DNA of 64,000 nucleotides, taken from NCBI RefSeq assembly GCF_007858185.1, contig NZ_VFES01000013.1, positions 158,291 to 222,290 on the forward strand. Reading direction: 5' to 3'. Under the pieces are notes generated by a model, which worked only from the letters and a program-made list of their open reading frames with translations, made no database searches and was not told the DNA's origin. The DNA is from Pseudomonas grimontii. Its GTDB lineage: Bacteria; Pseudomonadota; Gammaproteobacteria; Pseudomonadales; Pseudomonadaceae. The position numbers were made by a program, and so were the translations under genes. Shown piece by piece: positions 34,185 to 43,437 of the stretch; positions within the stretch are counted from its first letter, which is position 1; every line of letters begins with the position of its first letter.

Positions 34185-35333
34185 TTAATCCTGATTCAGC
34201 CCGACCCGATACAACACGCCATCATCCTCATCCGTCAGCACATACAGATAGCCATCCGGGCCCTGGCGCACATCGCGGATACGCGCCTTCAACCCACCCA
34301 GCAAACGCTCTTCATGGATCACCTTGTCGCCGTCGAACTGCAAGCGAATCAGTTCCTGGCTGGCCAGCGCACCGATGAATACGTTGTGTTGCCACGCCTT
34401 GAACCGGTCACCGTCATAAAACGCCATGCCACTGATGCCCGGTGATTTTTCCCACACATGATGGGGCGCCACAGTGCCCTCTACGGTCTTGCCCTTGGCC
34501 TCTGGAATCGGCGTCAGGGAATAGTTGATGCCGTGGGTCGCCAATGGCCAACCGTAGTTTTTGCCACGTTCGATGATATTGATCTCGTCACCACCACGGG
34601 GCCCGTGCTCGTTTTCCCAGATCGTGCCGCTCCAGGGGTTCAGCGCCAGGCCCTGTGGGTTACGCTGGCCGTAGGACCAGATTTCGGGGCGTACACCCTG
34701 CTGGCCTACAAAGGGGTTGTCATCGGGCACACGGCCATCCGGGAAGATTCGTACGACCTTGCCTTGCAACTTGTCCAAGTCCTGGGCGGTGGGTCGGTCG
34801 TTATTTTCGCCCAAGGTCACGAACAGGTAGCCATCGCGGTCGAAGGCCAGGCGCGAGCCGAAGTGATTGCCGGTGGACAGCTTCGGTTCCTGGCGCAGGA
34901 TTACCTTGAAATCGGTCAGCCCGCTGAGGTCCGCCGCCAGCCGCCCACGGCCCACCACAGTCCCGGCCGTGCCGCCTTTGCCGCCGCCTTCGGCGTAGGA
35001 CAGGTAGACCATGCGGTCCTGTTTGAAGTCGGGCGACAGCACCACATCCAGCAAACCGCCCTGCCCCTTGGCCCAGACCTCGGGTACACCGCTCAACGGC
35101 GCCGAGAGTTTGCCATCCGGGCTGACCACGCGCAGGCGACCGGGGCGCTCGGTGACGAGGAAGCCCTGCTGGTCCGGCAGAAAAGCCACCGCCCACGGGT
35201 GGTCCAGGCCTTTGGCAATCGGGGTGGCGGTGATGCTGCCTTGTTCGCTGGGGAACTGCTGGGCATCGGCTGCGTAAACCGTCGTCAGAGTGGTTGCGCA
35301 TATAACGGCTAACAGGGTTTTGCGTAGAAACAT
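34185..35333 (-). CDS. PQQ-dependent aldose sugar dehydrogenase family protein (YliI-like)
   Basis: A 382-residue exported protein with a signal peptide (MFLRKTLLAVICATTLTTVYA) and the GSDH six-bladed propeller pattern: GLDHPWAVAFLPDQQGFLVT at the start, then HFGSRLAFDRDGYLFVTLGE, YGQRNPQGLALNP, NEHGPRGGDEINIIERGKNY and the end RIRDVRQGPDGYLYVLTDED. Family members oxidise aldoses in the periplasm using PQQ and calcium. A proline-rich small exported protein is encoded just upstream on the same strand. Confidence 0.88.
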   Translation of the reverse strand: MFLRKTLLAVICATTLTTVYAADAQQFPSEQGSITATPIAKGLDHPWAVAFLPDQQGFLVTERPGRLRVVSPDGKLSAPLSGVPEVWAKGQGGLLDVVLSPDFKQDRMVYLSYAEGGGKGGTAGTVVGRGRLAADLSGLTDFKVILRQEPKLSTGNHFGSRLAFDRDGYLFVTLGENNDRPTAQDLDKLQGKVVRIFPDGRVPDDNPFVGQQGVRPEIWSYGQRNPQGLALNPWSGTIWENEHGPRGGDEINIIERGKNYGWPLATHGINYSLTPIPEAKGKTVEGTVAPHHVWEKSPGISGMAFYDGDRFKAWQHNVFIGALASQELIRLQFDGDKVIHEERLLGGLKARIRDVRQGPDGYLYVLTDEDDGVLYRVGLNQD

Positions 35334-35344
35334 AAGACAAGTCC

Positions 35345-35659
35345 TTACCGGCGATTGCCGTTGGCATCATAAGTGGGGGCTTTGGTGTCGGTGGCCGGGC
35401 GGCTGGGAGCGGCTTCGCGCTGGGGATAGCGGTTACCGATGCCACCGTTTTCCAGGGTCGGCGTGCGCGTGGTGGGACCGGTCTGGATACCGCGAATCGC
35501 CGGCGCCGTGGGCTGGGTGCCCTGCATGCTGTTGGGGTTGGCCCGGTGGATGGGGCCGTTGTTGGCGTTGTTGTTGCCAGGCAGGTTCTGTGCCTGGGCT
35601 GTGGCTGCTAGTGCCAAGCCAAACGCCAACGCTGCAAGATGATGCACACGGGTGATCAT
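35345..35659 (-). CDS. Small exported Asn/Pro/Thr-rich protein
   Basis: A 104-residue protein with a signal peptide (HHLAALAFGLALAATAQAQ) and a mature part of about 80 residues that is low-complexity and probably disordered (NLPGNNNANNGPIHRANPNS, TAPAIRGIQTGPTTRTPTLE). I do not recognise a domain. It is 11 bp upstream of the sugar dehydrogenase on the same strand and may be co-transcribed with it. Similar short secreted proteins are common and unstudied in Pseudomonas. Confidence 0.6.
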   Translation of the reverse strand: MITRVHHLAALAFGLALAATAQAQNLPGNNNANNGPIHRANPNSMQGTQPTAPAIRGIQTGPTTRTPTLENGGIGNRYPQREAAPSRPATDTKAPTYDANGNRR

Positions 35660-35843
35660 GACAAAGCCTCTCTGGGGCGAGGAGTACGTGCTTTCGATAA
35701 CACGCTACGCCCGGGGTTCGGCTTTCGTAACTAAATACTTTCTGATCAGGTGTAACACGATCTGTCCGCGCATCTGCCCAGGGAAACTTTTCGCGCCCCC
35801 TTCGAGTCACCCGAACACAGCCTCTTGTTAAGGAATCGCACGT

Positions 35844-36671
35844 ATGCCACGGGCAATCTGGAAAGGCGCCATCAGTTTCGGCCTGGTTCATATTCCGGTA
35901 TCGCTGGTCTCGGCCACGTCCGCCCAGGGCGTGGATTTCGACTGGCTGGACAAGCGCAGCATGGACCCGGTGGGCTACAAGCGCGTCAACAAGACCACCG
36001 GCAAGGAGGTCACCAAGGACAACATCGTCAAGGGTGTAGCGTTTGAGAAAGGTCGTTATGTGGTGCTCAGTGAAGAGGAGATCCGCTCGGCCCACCCCAA
36101 GTCCACCCAGACCATCGAAATCATTGCCTTTGTCGCCGGTGACCAGATCCCGCTGCAGAACATCGACACGCCCTACTTCCTGGCCCCGGACAAACGCGGC
36201 GGTAAGGTGTACGCGCTGCTACGGGAAACCCTCAGGAAGACCCGCAAGGTCGCCCTGGCCAACGTGGTGCTGCACACCAAGCAGCACCTGGCGGCGCTGA
36301 TGCCCCTGGAGTCGGCGCTGGTGCTGGTGATGCTGCGCTGGCCGGCCGAGGTGCGCAGCCTGGATGAACTGGAACTGCCCAGCGACGTGACCAAACCCAG
36401 CCTGGCCAAGGGTGAACTGGACATGGCCAAGTGCCTGGTGGAAGACATGAGCGCCGACTGGCAGCCCGAGGACTATCGCGACAGTTTCCAGGAAAAAATC
36501 ATGGCGCTGGTGGCGAAGAAGGCCAAGGCCGGCAAGATCGAAGACGTGGAATCCCAGGAAGGCAGCGAAGAGCGCAAATCGGCCGACGTCATCGACCTGA
36601 CCGAACTGCTCAAGCGCAGCCTGGCCGGCAAGCCGGCGGCAAAAAAAACCGCGAAGAAAAAGGCCTCTTGA
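35844..36671 (+). CDS. ku: Non-homologous end joining protein Ku
   Basis: A 275-residue bacterial Ku. It opens with MPRAIWKGAISFGLVHIPVS, the family signature, and contains VGYKRVNKTTGKEV, the central beta-barrel segment and LPLE-type MPLESALVLVMLRWPAEVR. The C-terminus ends in a lysine-rich tail (AKKTAKKKAS), which in Ku of this type helps DNA binding and threading. The homodimer encircles broken DNA ends and recruits LigD, encoded 24 bp downstream. Confidence 0.95.
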   Translation: MPRAIWKGAISFGLVHIPVSLVSATSAQGVDFDWLDKRSMDPVGYKRVNKTTGKEVTKDNIVKGVAFEKGRYVVLSEEEIRSAHPKSTQTIEIIAFVAGDQIPLQNIDTPYFLAPDKRGGKVYALLRETLRKTRKVALANVVLHTKQHLAALMPLESALVLVMLRWPAEVRSLDELELPSDVTKPSLAKGELDMAKCLVEDMSADWQPEDYRDSFQEKIMALVAKKAKAGKIEDVESQEGSEERKSADVIDLTELLKRSLAGKPAAKKTAKKKAS

Positions 36672-36695
36672 GCCTGCCATCATCAGGAGAACCCC

Positions 36696-39158
36696 ATGGC
36701 AAAGCCCCTGAGTGAATACAACCGCAAGCGCGATTTCGAGATTACCGCAGAACCTTCCGGCGCCGCGCCCGCAGGTAAACGCAAGGCGTCGGCGCTGTCG
36801 TTCGTGATCCAGAAGCACGCTGCACGTAACCTGCACTATGACTTTCGGCTGGAGCTCGATGGTGTGCTCAAAAGCTGGGCCGTGCCCAAGGGCCCAAGCC
36901 TGGACCCCAGCCAAAAGCGCCTGGCCGTGCATGTGGAGGACCACCCACTGGGCTACGGCAGTTTCGAAGGCAACATCCCGGCCGGCCAATACGGCGCCGG
37001 GAAGGTGATCGTTTGGGACCGTGGCGTATGGCAACCCCATGATGACCCGCGCAAGGCCTACGCCGCCGGCAAGCTCAAATTTACGTTGGTGGGCGAAAAA
37101 CTTGCGGGGGATTGGGCGCTGGTACGCACACGGTTGAAAGGCAGCGGTGACAAGGAACAATGGTTGCTGATCAAGGAAAACGACCCACAAGCCCGCCCCG
37201 CAGTCGACTACGACATCGTTCAGGCCAAGCCGAAAAGCGTGCTTAGCGATGCCTCCATCGACCAACCCAAGCCCAAGGCAAAAGCCAGCAAGGCTGCCAC
37301 CACCGTCCCGACGCAATTCACCCCGCAACTGGCAACCCTGGTAGACCGCGCGCCCGAAGGCGAGTGGCAGTATGAAATCAAGTTCGATGGCTACCGAATG
37401 CTGGCGCGCATTCGCGAGGGCGAGGTCCGGCTGTTTACCCGTAACGGCCATGACTGGACCGAGCGTCTGCCTCGCCAAGTCAAGGCCCTGCAAGCCCTCA
37501 AGCTCAGGGACAGCTGGCTCGATGGCGAAGTGGTCAGCCTCGACAGTGACGGGTTACCGGATTTCCAGGCCCTGCAAAATGCCTTTGACAGCGGGCGCAG
37601 TCTGGACATCGTCTACTACCTGTTTGACGCGCCGTTCCTCGACGGCCAGGACCAGCGCACAGTGCCTCTCGAAGCGCGCCGCGCGGCACTCAAGGCCGCG
37701 CTGTCCGGCAGCAAAAGCAAGCTGCTGCGGTTTTCCGAAGCCTTCACCGCCCCTCATCAGGACATTTTACAGAGTGCCTGCAACCTGGCCCTGGAGGGTG
37801 TGATAGGCAAACGCATCGGCAGTCCGTACACCTCCACGCGAAATACCGACTGGATCAAGCTCAAGTGCCGCCTGCGCCAGGAGTTCGTGATTGTCGGTCA
37901 TACCCGCCCCGAGGGTTCACGCACAGGTTTTGGCGCATTGCTGCTGGCGGTGAATGACGATACGGGGCTGAGGTACGCCGGTCGCGTGGGCACCGGTTTT
38001 GACCAGGCCGCGCTGAAGGCTATCCATGAGCAACTCAAACCGTTGGCGCGCAAGACTTCGCCCTTGCACCACACCCTGACCAGTGCCCAGGCGCGAGGCG
38101 TGCATTGGGTCGAGCCAACGCTGGTCGCCGAGGTGCAATTTGCGCAGTGGACCCGCGAAGGCTTGGTCCGCCAAGCGGCCTTTGTGGGCTTGCGCAGCGA
38201 CAAGCCCGCTGCGCAAATCGTGCACGAGCGGCCGCGCGAGGCTGAGTCCGTAAAAACACCGAACGCCAAGGGCACGCTGAACATCACGCATCCCGAGCGG
38301 GTGATTGACCCGCAAAGCGGCACGCAAAAACAGCAATTGGCGCAGTTCTACGAAGGCATCAGCGAATGGATCCTGCCCTTCCTGCGCCATCGCCCCGTGT
38401 CCCTGCTCAGGGCCCCGGAAGGTATCAAGGGCGAGCAGTTCTTCCAGAAACACTCGGAGCGCCTGGCGATTCCAGGCATCAAGCACCTGAACGCAACGCT
38501 GGACCCAGGCCACGCGCGCCTGATGGAGATCAACAGCGTCGAGGCGCTGATCGGCGCCGTCCAAATGGGCACCGTTGAGTTGCATACCTGGGGCGCCACC
38601 TCGGACAAGATCGAAACCCCGGACCTGTTTGTGCTCGACCTCGACCCGGACCCGGCGCTGCCCTGGAAAAGCATGCTGGAAGCCGCGCAACTCACCTTGT
38701 CGGTACTGGACGAGCTGGGACTCGACGCTTTCGTCAAGACCAGCGGCGGCAAAGGCTTGCACCTGGTCATACCGCTGGCGCGCCGGGATGGTTGGGACAG
38801 CGTGAAAGCCTTTGCCAAGGCCATTGCCCAGTTCATGACCGCGCAACTACCGGAGCGTTTTACCGCCACCTCCGGGCCGAAAAACCGTGTGGGCAAGATC
38901 TTTATCGACTACCTGCGCAATGCACGCGGCGCCAGTACGGTAGCCGCCTATTCGGTGCGGGCACGCCCAGGGCTGCCGGTGTCGGTGCCGGTCAGTCGCG
39001 AGGAGTTGAAGGGGTTGCGCGGCGCCCGGCAGTGGACGGTGGCTAATCTGCACCAGCGGTTGCAGGGGTTGAAGGAAGATCCGTGGGCGGGCTATGCCCA
39101 TCGGCAGAAGATCAGCAAGAAGATGTGGGACAAGCTGGGCGCCCATCCACCCCAGTGA
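36696..39158 (+). CDS. ligD: ATP-dependent DNA ligase LigD (PE-LIG-POL)
   Basis: An 820-residue three-domain repair enzyme in the Pseudomonas order. The 3'-phosphoesterase domain is at about residues 30-185 (FVIQKHAARNLHYDFRLELD, VPKGPSLDP). The ligase domain has the adenylated Lys229 in EIKFDGYR and runs to about residue 505. The polymerase/primase domain at about 530-815 has the metal-binding Asp648/Asp650 in LDLDPDP. With Ku it joins double-strand breaks in non-growing cells. The length is typical. Confidence 0.95.
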   Translation: MAKPLSEYNRKRDFEITAEPSGAAPAGKRKASALSFVIQKHAARNLHYDFRLELDGVLKSWAVPKGPSLDPSQKRLAVHVEDHPLGYGSFEGNIPAGQYGAGKVIVWDRGVWQPHDDPRKAYAAGKLKFTLVGEKLAGDWALVRTRLKGSGDKEQWLLIKENDPQARPAVDYDIVQAKPKSVLSDASIDQPKPKAKASKAATTVPTQFTPQLATLVDRAPEGEWQYEIKFDGYRMLARIREGEVRLFTRNGHDWTERLPRQVKALQALKLRDSWLDGEVVSLDSDGLPDFQALQNAFDSGRSLDIVYYLFDAPFLDGQDQRTVPLEARRAALKAALSGSKSKLLRFSEAFTAPHQDILQSACNLALEGVIGKRIGSPYTSTRNTDWIKLKCRLRQEFVIVGHTRPEGSRTGFGALLLAVNDDTGLRYAGRVGTGFDQAALKAIHEQLKPLARKTSPLHHTLTSAQARGVHWVEPTLVAEVQFAQWTREGLVRQAAFVGLRSDKPAAQIVHERPREAESVKTPNAKGTLNITHPERVIDPQSGTQKQQLAQFYEGISEWILPFLRHRPVSLLRAPEGIKGEQFFQKHSERLAIPGIKHLNATLDPGHARLMEINSVEALIGAVQMGTVELHTWGATSDKIETPDLFVLDLDPDPALPWKSMLEAAQLTLSVLDELGLDAFVKTSGGKGLHLVIPLARRDGWDSVKAFAKAIAQFMTAQLPERFTATSGPKNRVGKIFIDYLRNARGASTVAAYSVRARPGLPVSVPVSREELKGLRGARQWTVANLHQRLQGLKEDPWAGYAHRQKISKKMWDKLGAHPPQ

Positions 39159-39177
39159 ATGGCGCCCCCGCCGGGTT

Positions 39178-40077
39178 TCAGATGAGCACGAAGATCAGCG
39201 CCAACGCGGCGAAAATCGCCCATTTTTCCAGGTAGTAGCGCGTGCGATTGCGTTTTTTCAACGCTTTGCCACGCAAGCGAATCTTGTACAGCCGGTTAAA
39301 GGCACGGTTGAGCCCACCGGTCTTGTCGCCAGCATCGTTGGGCGAGCCCGCAGCAGCCATTACATTGCGGCTGAACCAACGGTTGAACGCGGCGGCCCAG
39401 CGGTATTTCATCGGTCGCTCAATATCGCAGAACAGAATGATACGGTTCTGCTGCGTGGTGTTTTCGGCATAGTGGATGTAGGTCTCATCGAACATCACCG
39501 GCTCACCGTCACGCCAGTAATAGTGCTCGCCATCCACATTGATATAGCAGCCCGGATCATTCGGGGTAACCAGCCCCAAGTGATAACGGTACGAACCGGC
39601 ATAGGGGTCACGGTGGCGCACCAGCTTGGAGCCCGGTGGCAACTCGGCGAACATCGCCGCCTTGATCGAGCCAATGCTCTGCAACAGCTCAGTGGTACGC
39701 GGGCACAGTTTCATCGCCGATGGGTGGCTTTCGCCGTACCATTTCAGGTAAAAGCGCTTCCAGCCTGACTTGAAGAACGAGTTGAAGCCCACATCGTTGT
39801 ACTGGTCGGAACGCTTGATTTCACCGGCGCGCATCAGGTTCAGGCCCTCCTCGCGAATCTCCTTCCAATGCGCTTGCAGCGGGCTCAAATCGGGAAAATC
39901 GCTGGGTGACAGGTAGGGACGGCCGGGTAGCTTGGAGCACAGGTAAAGCAAGCAGTTGATCGGGGCCAGGAAGGTCGAATGATCACTGAGTTGTCGGCCC
40001 AGCGTGTGTCGCACCCGACCACGCAGGTGTACATACGCAATGGAGGCAACGTAGAGAACAACAATGATGAGTTTCAA
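39178..40077 (-). CDS. lpxO: Lipid A 2-hydroxylase LpxO (aspartyl/asparaginyl beta-hydroxylase family)
   Basis: A 299-residue Fe(II)/2-oxoglutarate dioxygenase that hydroxylates acyl chains of lipid A at the inner membrane. The start is TTG 40077: an in-frame stop lies 3 codons upstream, and KLIIVVLYVASIAYVHLRGR matches the usual LpxO N-terminus, yet no ribosome-binding site is visible. The catalytic core has RHRDPYAGSYRYHLGLVTPN and FDETYIHYAENTTQQNRIIL. A C-terminal hydrophobic helix (IFAALALIFVLI) anchors it. The neighbouring wzz-type gene also acts on LPS. Confidence 0.9.
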   Translation of the reverse strand: MKLIIVVLYVASIAYVHLRGRVRHTLGRQLSDHSTFLAPINCLLYLCSKLPGRPYLSPSDFPDLSPLQAHWKEIREEGLNLMRAGEIKRSDQYNDVGFNSFFKSGWKRFYLKWYGESHPSAMKLCPRTTELLQSIGSIKAAMFAELPPGSKLVRHRDPYAGSYRYHLGLVTPNDPGCYINVDGEHYYWRDGEPVMFDETYIHYAENTTQQNRIILFCDIERPMKYRWAAAFNRWFSRNVMAAAGSPNDAGDKTGGLNRAFNRLYKIRLRGKALKKRNRTRYYLEKWAIFAALALIFVLI

Positions 40078-40288
40078 GGGGGTTCGTCACATGTCAGAAG
40101 AAAACAGGCTGCTCCTGCGCGCCCACAACGGCCGAGGATAGATAGCAGCATCTGAAATCACAATTCACACAATTGGCACGACCGGCTGAGTGAGTACCCG
40201 GTACGCAGTCCGTGGCAGTTATTTAGCCACAGTTAGTAACCAAAAGTTAACCAAGAATTGTGAAAACCTGTCTACTGAATGTGCTGGT

Positions 40289-40334
40289 CGACTACCTCGA
40301 CGGGCAGGCCGCGCAACGGCCCGCCAGGTAGTCG
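40289..40334. other. Nested hairpin between wzz-type gene and lpxO
   Basis: CGACTACCT (40289-40297) pairs with AGGTAGTCG (40326-40334), and inside it GGCCG pairs with CGGCC around a 5-base loop. The structure lies 7 bp beyond the wzz stop and is followed on the minus strand by an AT-rich stretch, so it may end or stabilise the wzz transcript. Confidence 0.5.
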
Positions 40335-40340
40335 CCCGAC

Positions 40341-41658
40341 CTATTGACGCGGCAACCGGCGCTCGTCGAATACCGAAAACGGCCCGATTGCACGCCGTAA
40401 CTGCATGAAATGCCGAATCAATGCCACGAGCATTCCCAGCATCAGCCCGGCTACTACGCTCAGTGCGATGATAATGCCCACCCTTGGCTTTATCGGGCTC
40501 AGCGGCTCCTGTGCCTGACGATCCACAGTGACCAGTTTCAGCGCACTCATGTCGATATTCAGGCCGCGCAGCCGCGCCTCTTCTGCCCACAGCGGTTCAA
40601 CGTCCGTCAGGAACAGATCTTCATTTTTACGGCTGCTGAGAACCTCGACTTCACGGTTAGCGTCGAGCATGCGCAGTTCCTTGGAGATTTCGGCCACCCT
40701 GCTGTTGGTGAAGTCGTCGCTGGTGCGCTGTTGCAGCGCTGCCCGCTCCGCCTCCAGCACTTGGGTACCCATGAAGTACAAAGGCGTCTTCTGATTAGTC
40801 ACCACGGTGCGCATCATCTGGCTCGAATCATTCTGCGCGTCCCCGCCCATGAATGAGGGGGTGGTGGGGTTCTTGATGCCAACGGACTTGGCAATCGAGA
40901 TCGCCTCTGCCAGTTCTGACAGGCGGCTGGCGCGCTCCATCTTCATCTGCAAGCGCAAACCCGTGAGTTCATCCTGCAAACGCGCGCGTTTGACTTTATC
41001 GGCCTCCAGCAACATGGCTATTTTCGACGCCTTGCCCGTCTCGTAGTTGGCGCGCGCCGCATCGATCTTACCCTTGAGCTCGTTGAGGCGGTTATTGACG
41101 ATCACCTTGAGGTCGGCCCCTACCTGGTTGCGTTCCTGCGCAATGGCGTAGTCGACGAATCCGTTGAGAATGGCCGCGCCATCAATCCCCTTGGGGTACT
41201 GCATTTCCAGGCGAAGGTAAGAACTGACTCCGTCGGACTTCTTCGAATCAGGCATCACCAGGTTGATGGCATTGCGGTTAAATGCTTCAAAGCTCTGCTC
41301 CAGGCTTTGCCCCGGGCGCTGGAAGGCTTCGAACAATGCGGGGTTGGCCCTGAAAAAGCCCAGCCGGGCCTCATAGGAGTCCAGTTGTGCGCCGACCTTG
41401 GCCAACGCTTCGGCCGGCGGCAACTTGTAGACCTCGGAACGATTGAGGGCATCCAGCTCGTTGATCGCCGCTGGCCGCAGCACACTGCTGACCTGGTAAA
41501 CCCTGGGTGCAAAAAAATGCGTAACCTACTCCCAGAAGGCCTGCCAGGATCGTGCAACCGATGACCAGTTTTTTTTGCTTCCATATCGCGTGAAACAGTT
41601 CAAAGAGATCAATTTCATCCGATGGCAAATGTTGTTGAAGCTGGGGAGTGTTGTTCAA
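40341..41658 (-). pseudogene. wzz: Wzz-type O-antigen chain-length regulator, frameshifted in a T7 tract
   Basis: The N-terminal part reads from about TTG 41658 as NNTPQLQQHLPSDEIDLFEL, then HAIWKQKKLVIGCTILAGLL (first membrane helix) and YAFF, then leaves frame. The coding-strand run of seven T (41511-41517) is the break: removing one T joins YAFF to APRVYQVSSVLRPAAINELD and the remaining 380 codons. The rest has a long coiled-coil periplasmic region and the C-terminal helix with SPIKPRVGIIIALSVVAGLM. Joined, it would be about 438 residues, normal for large Wzz proteins. It could be an inactive gene, a phase-variable gene, a slippage-read gene or a sequencing error. Confidence 0.8.
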
Positions 41659-42018
41659 AGTTCGTACACCCTGATGAGTTGAAATCCAGCGTCCAAAAAC
41701 ACAGCCCTGAATAACAACTGAATAAACAGGGGGCAACGTCGACCACCCGATTGAATGAATCCTCACACCTAAGCAGCGATAGGTTTCATTTCAGTTACAC
41801 GGGTGTCTTATCTGATAGACGCCACGAGCATAGACGATCTGTTACGAGACGTTACCCGGCGGGCAGGCAAAGTAACGCTAATCACCTGTCGTTAAAGGAA
41901 AAATTACAAAAAAACCAAAAAATAGGATAGTTCCTACACGCGGTTTCACTTCAGATGATAAAAACGCCGCATAGTTCGTAACGATCGGCAATTAACCCTT
42001 CAGCAAAAAGGATTTTGT
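41659..42018. other. AT-rich intergenic region with divergent promoters
   Basis: This 360-bp gap separates the wzz-type gene (minus) from the TIGR03067 gene (plus). The part 41880-42000 is notably AT-rich with A-tracts, as expected for promoter DNA. No RNA gene, conserved repeat or credible small frame was seen. Confidence 0.4.
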
Positions 42019-42405
42019 ATGTCATCCATTTCAGATCCGGACTTTCAAGCGCTCCAAGGTGCCTGGGAACAAACGTCACTGGAGGACAGTGGCGTACTCA
42101 ACCCCGTCGATGCGCACAGCGCTCCGGGGGCAATTACCACGATTGCCGGCGACCGTTTCGAGGTGAAGACCGTCAGTGGCGAGGTGTTGCTGGAGGGCCG
42201 GTTTTTCCTCGACGGCACTACCGTTCCCAAGAGCATTACCTGGGTGGACGCCATCGGCGATGACGCCGGCAAACACTTGCCTGCCAGCTATCGCCTCGAA
42301 GGGGATACATTTGTGTTCATTGCGGCGGATGAAGGTATGCCCAGGCCCATGTCATTCAAGACGGGGGCAGGCCAGACCATGCGCAGTTTCATACGGCGCT
42401 CCTGA
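42019..42405 (+). CDS. TIGR03067-domain lipocalin-like protein
   Basis: A 128-residue cytoplasmic protein from ATG 42019 with AAGGA upstream. It begins FQALQGAWEQTSLEDSG and contains GRFFLDGTTVPKSITWVDAI, SYRLEGDTFVFIAADEGMPR and PMSFKTGAGQTMRSFIRR, matching the TIGR03067 pattern in order. The fold is a small beta-barrel; the function is not known. It is a single-gene unit with a strong terminator at 42495. Confidence 0.7.
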   Translation: MSSISDPDFQALQGAWEQTSLEDSGVLNPVDAHSAPGAITTIAGDRFEVKTVSGEVLLEGRFFLDGTTVPKSITWVDAIGDDAGKHLPASYRLEGDTFVFIAADEGMPRPMSFKTGAGQTMRSFIRRS

Positions 42406-42494
42406 GCCGTACGCCATCCGGACCTGCGACAGCGTTTTCACAAGGCCTTCACTTTCAGCGCTATAGGGTGAGACCTACTCCAGTGAATCCCTTG

Positions 42495-42522
42495 GCCCGC
42501 CTCCCCTCGCGGGCTTTTTTTT
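42495..42522 (+). terminator. Intrinsic terminator
   Basis: GCCCGC (42495-42500) and GCGGGC (42509-42514) form a stem around 8 bases, followed by eight T. It serves the plus-strand gene ending at 42405; on the other strand the convergent methyltransferase ends 17 bp away. Confidence 0.88.
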
Positions 42523-42538
42523 GCCGACAGCATTCCAC

Positions 42539-43351
42539 TTAAACGCAAGGTTTGGTGGCGGCCAAGGTAAAGCACAAGGGCAACTGAGCAGGCTGGTGCT
42601 CGTACTGGTCGTACAGTTCTTCGCGGTTGGAGTGCGCATACTCCTGCAAGTGGCTGATCTGCAAGTCTGCGCAAATCGCTGAGCTCACCACATCCCCCAA
42701 CGTGTGCACATACCAATAGGAGGTCGGCCCGGCCACGTCGCCCTGGCCTTCGTAGACAATCGACTCCTGCAACACAAAGGGCTCACGCTGGAAATACGAA
42801 CTGGCAGGCAGCAGCGGGTTTGGCGCCTTGGGATCGAACACCTCCAGGAATGGATGGGTTTCATACATCACCAGCGTACCGCCGGGCTTCAACGTGCTGG
42901 CGACATGGCGCATGAACAGCGCCACATCCGGCATCCAGCCGAGTACACCGATGGTCACCAGGGCGATATCGAATCGCGCGTGCAAGCGTTGCGGCAGATG
43001 ATGGATGTCGCTCTCGATAAATTCGGGATCATGGGGCGACACATCGGCCAGCTCACGCGCCTGCTGGAGAAACGCCCGGGACTGGTCCACTCCCACTACC
43101 GAACGCGCGCCCAGGGCGAACAGCGACAGGCTTTCGCGACCGTTGTTGCAACACAGTTGCACCACATCCTTGCCAGCGACACCGATGTCCTGCAACAAGC
43201 CGGTAATGGTGGGGTCCAGGCACGAAAAATCAGGTTTGCGGACTCCGCTAAGCAGTGCGCTCCAAGTCTCGGTGGTTTTGTGCAAGTCGGCGGATTGGTC
43301 CCAGGCGTCCTTGTTGCAGGCAATCGCCTGTTGAGCTGAGGGCATGTCCAT
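42539..43351 (-). CDS. SAM-dependent class I methyltransferase
   Basis: A 270-residue enzyme from ATG 43351 (GGAG 5 bp upstream); an in-frame ATG at 43345 is also possible. Motif I is VVQLCCNNGRESLSLFALGA followed by VVGVDQS, an S-adenosylmethionine site with Cys-Cys-Asn in place of the common Gly-rich triplet. Motif post-I and later segments are FDIALVTIGVLGWMPDVALF and LKPGGTLVMYETHPFLEVFD. The substrate is unknown. It is divergent from an MFS transporter 86 bp away. Confidence 0.82.
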   Translation of the reverse strand: MDMPSAQQAIACNKDAWDQSADLHKTTETWSALLSGVRKPDFSCLDPTITGLLQDIGVAGKDVVQLCCNNGRESLSLFALGARSVVGVDQSRAFLQQARELADVSPHDPEFIESDIHHLPQRLHARFDIALVTIGVLGWMPDVALFMRHVASTLKPGGTLVMYETHPFLEVFDPKAPNPLLPASSYFQREPFVLQESIVYEGQGDVAGPTSYWYVHTLGDVVSSAICADLQISHLQEYAHSNREELYDQYEHQPAQLPLCFTLAATKPCV

Positions 43352-43437
43352 TGCGTCTCCAGATAAGTCATACGGCGGAGCAGCGAAAATAAGCCACCTA
43401 TCCGCAGAATAAAACCCCAAGCAGCAGGCGAAACTAA

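Noticed and set aside
41371..41766. Separate 131-codon gene upstream of the wzz-type gene
   Set aside because: Its first half is the missing Wzz N-terminus and its second half is out-of-frame Wzz; the two frames join at a T7 tract, so this is one broken gene.
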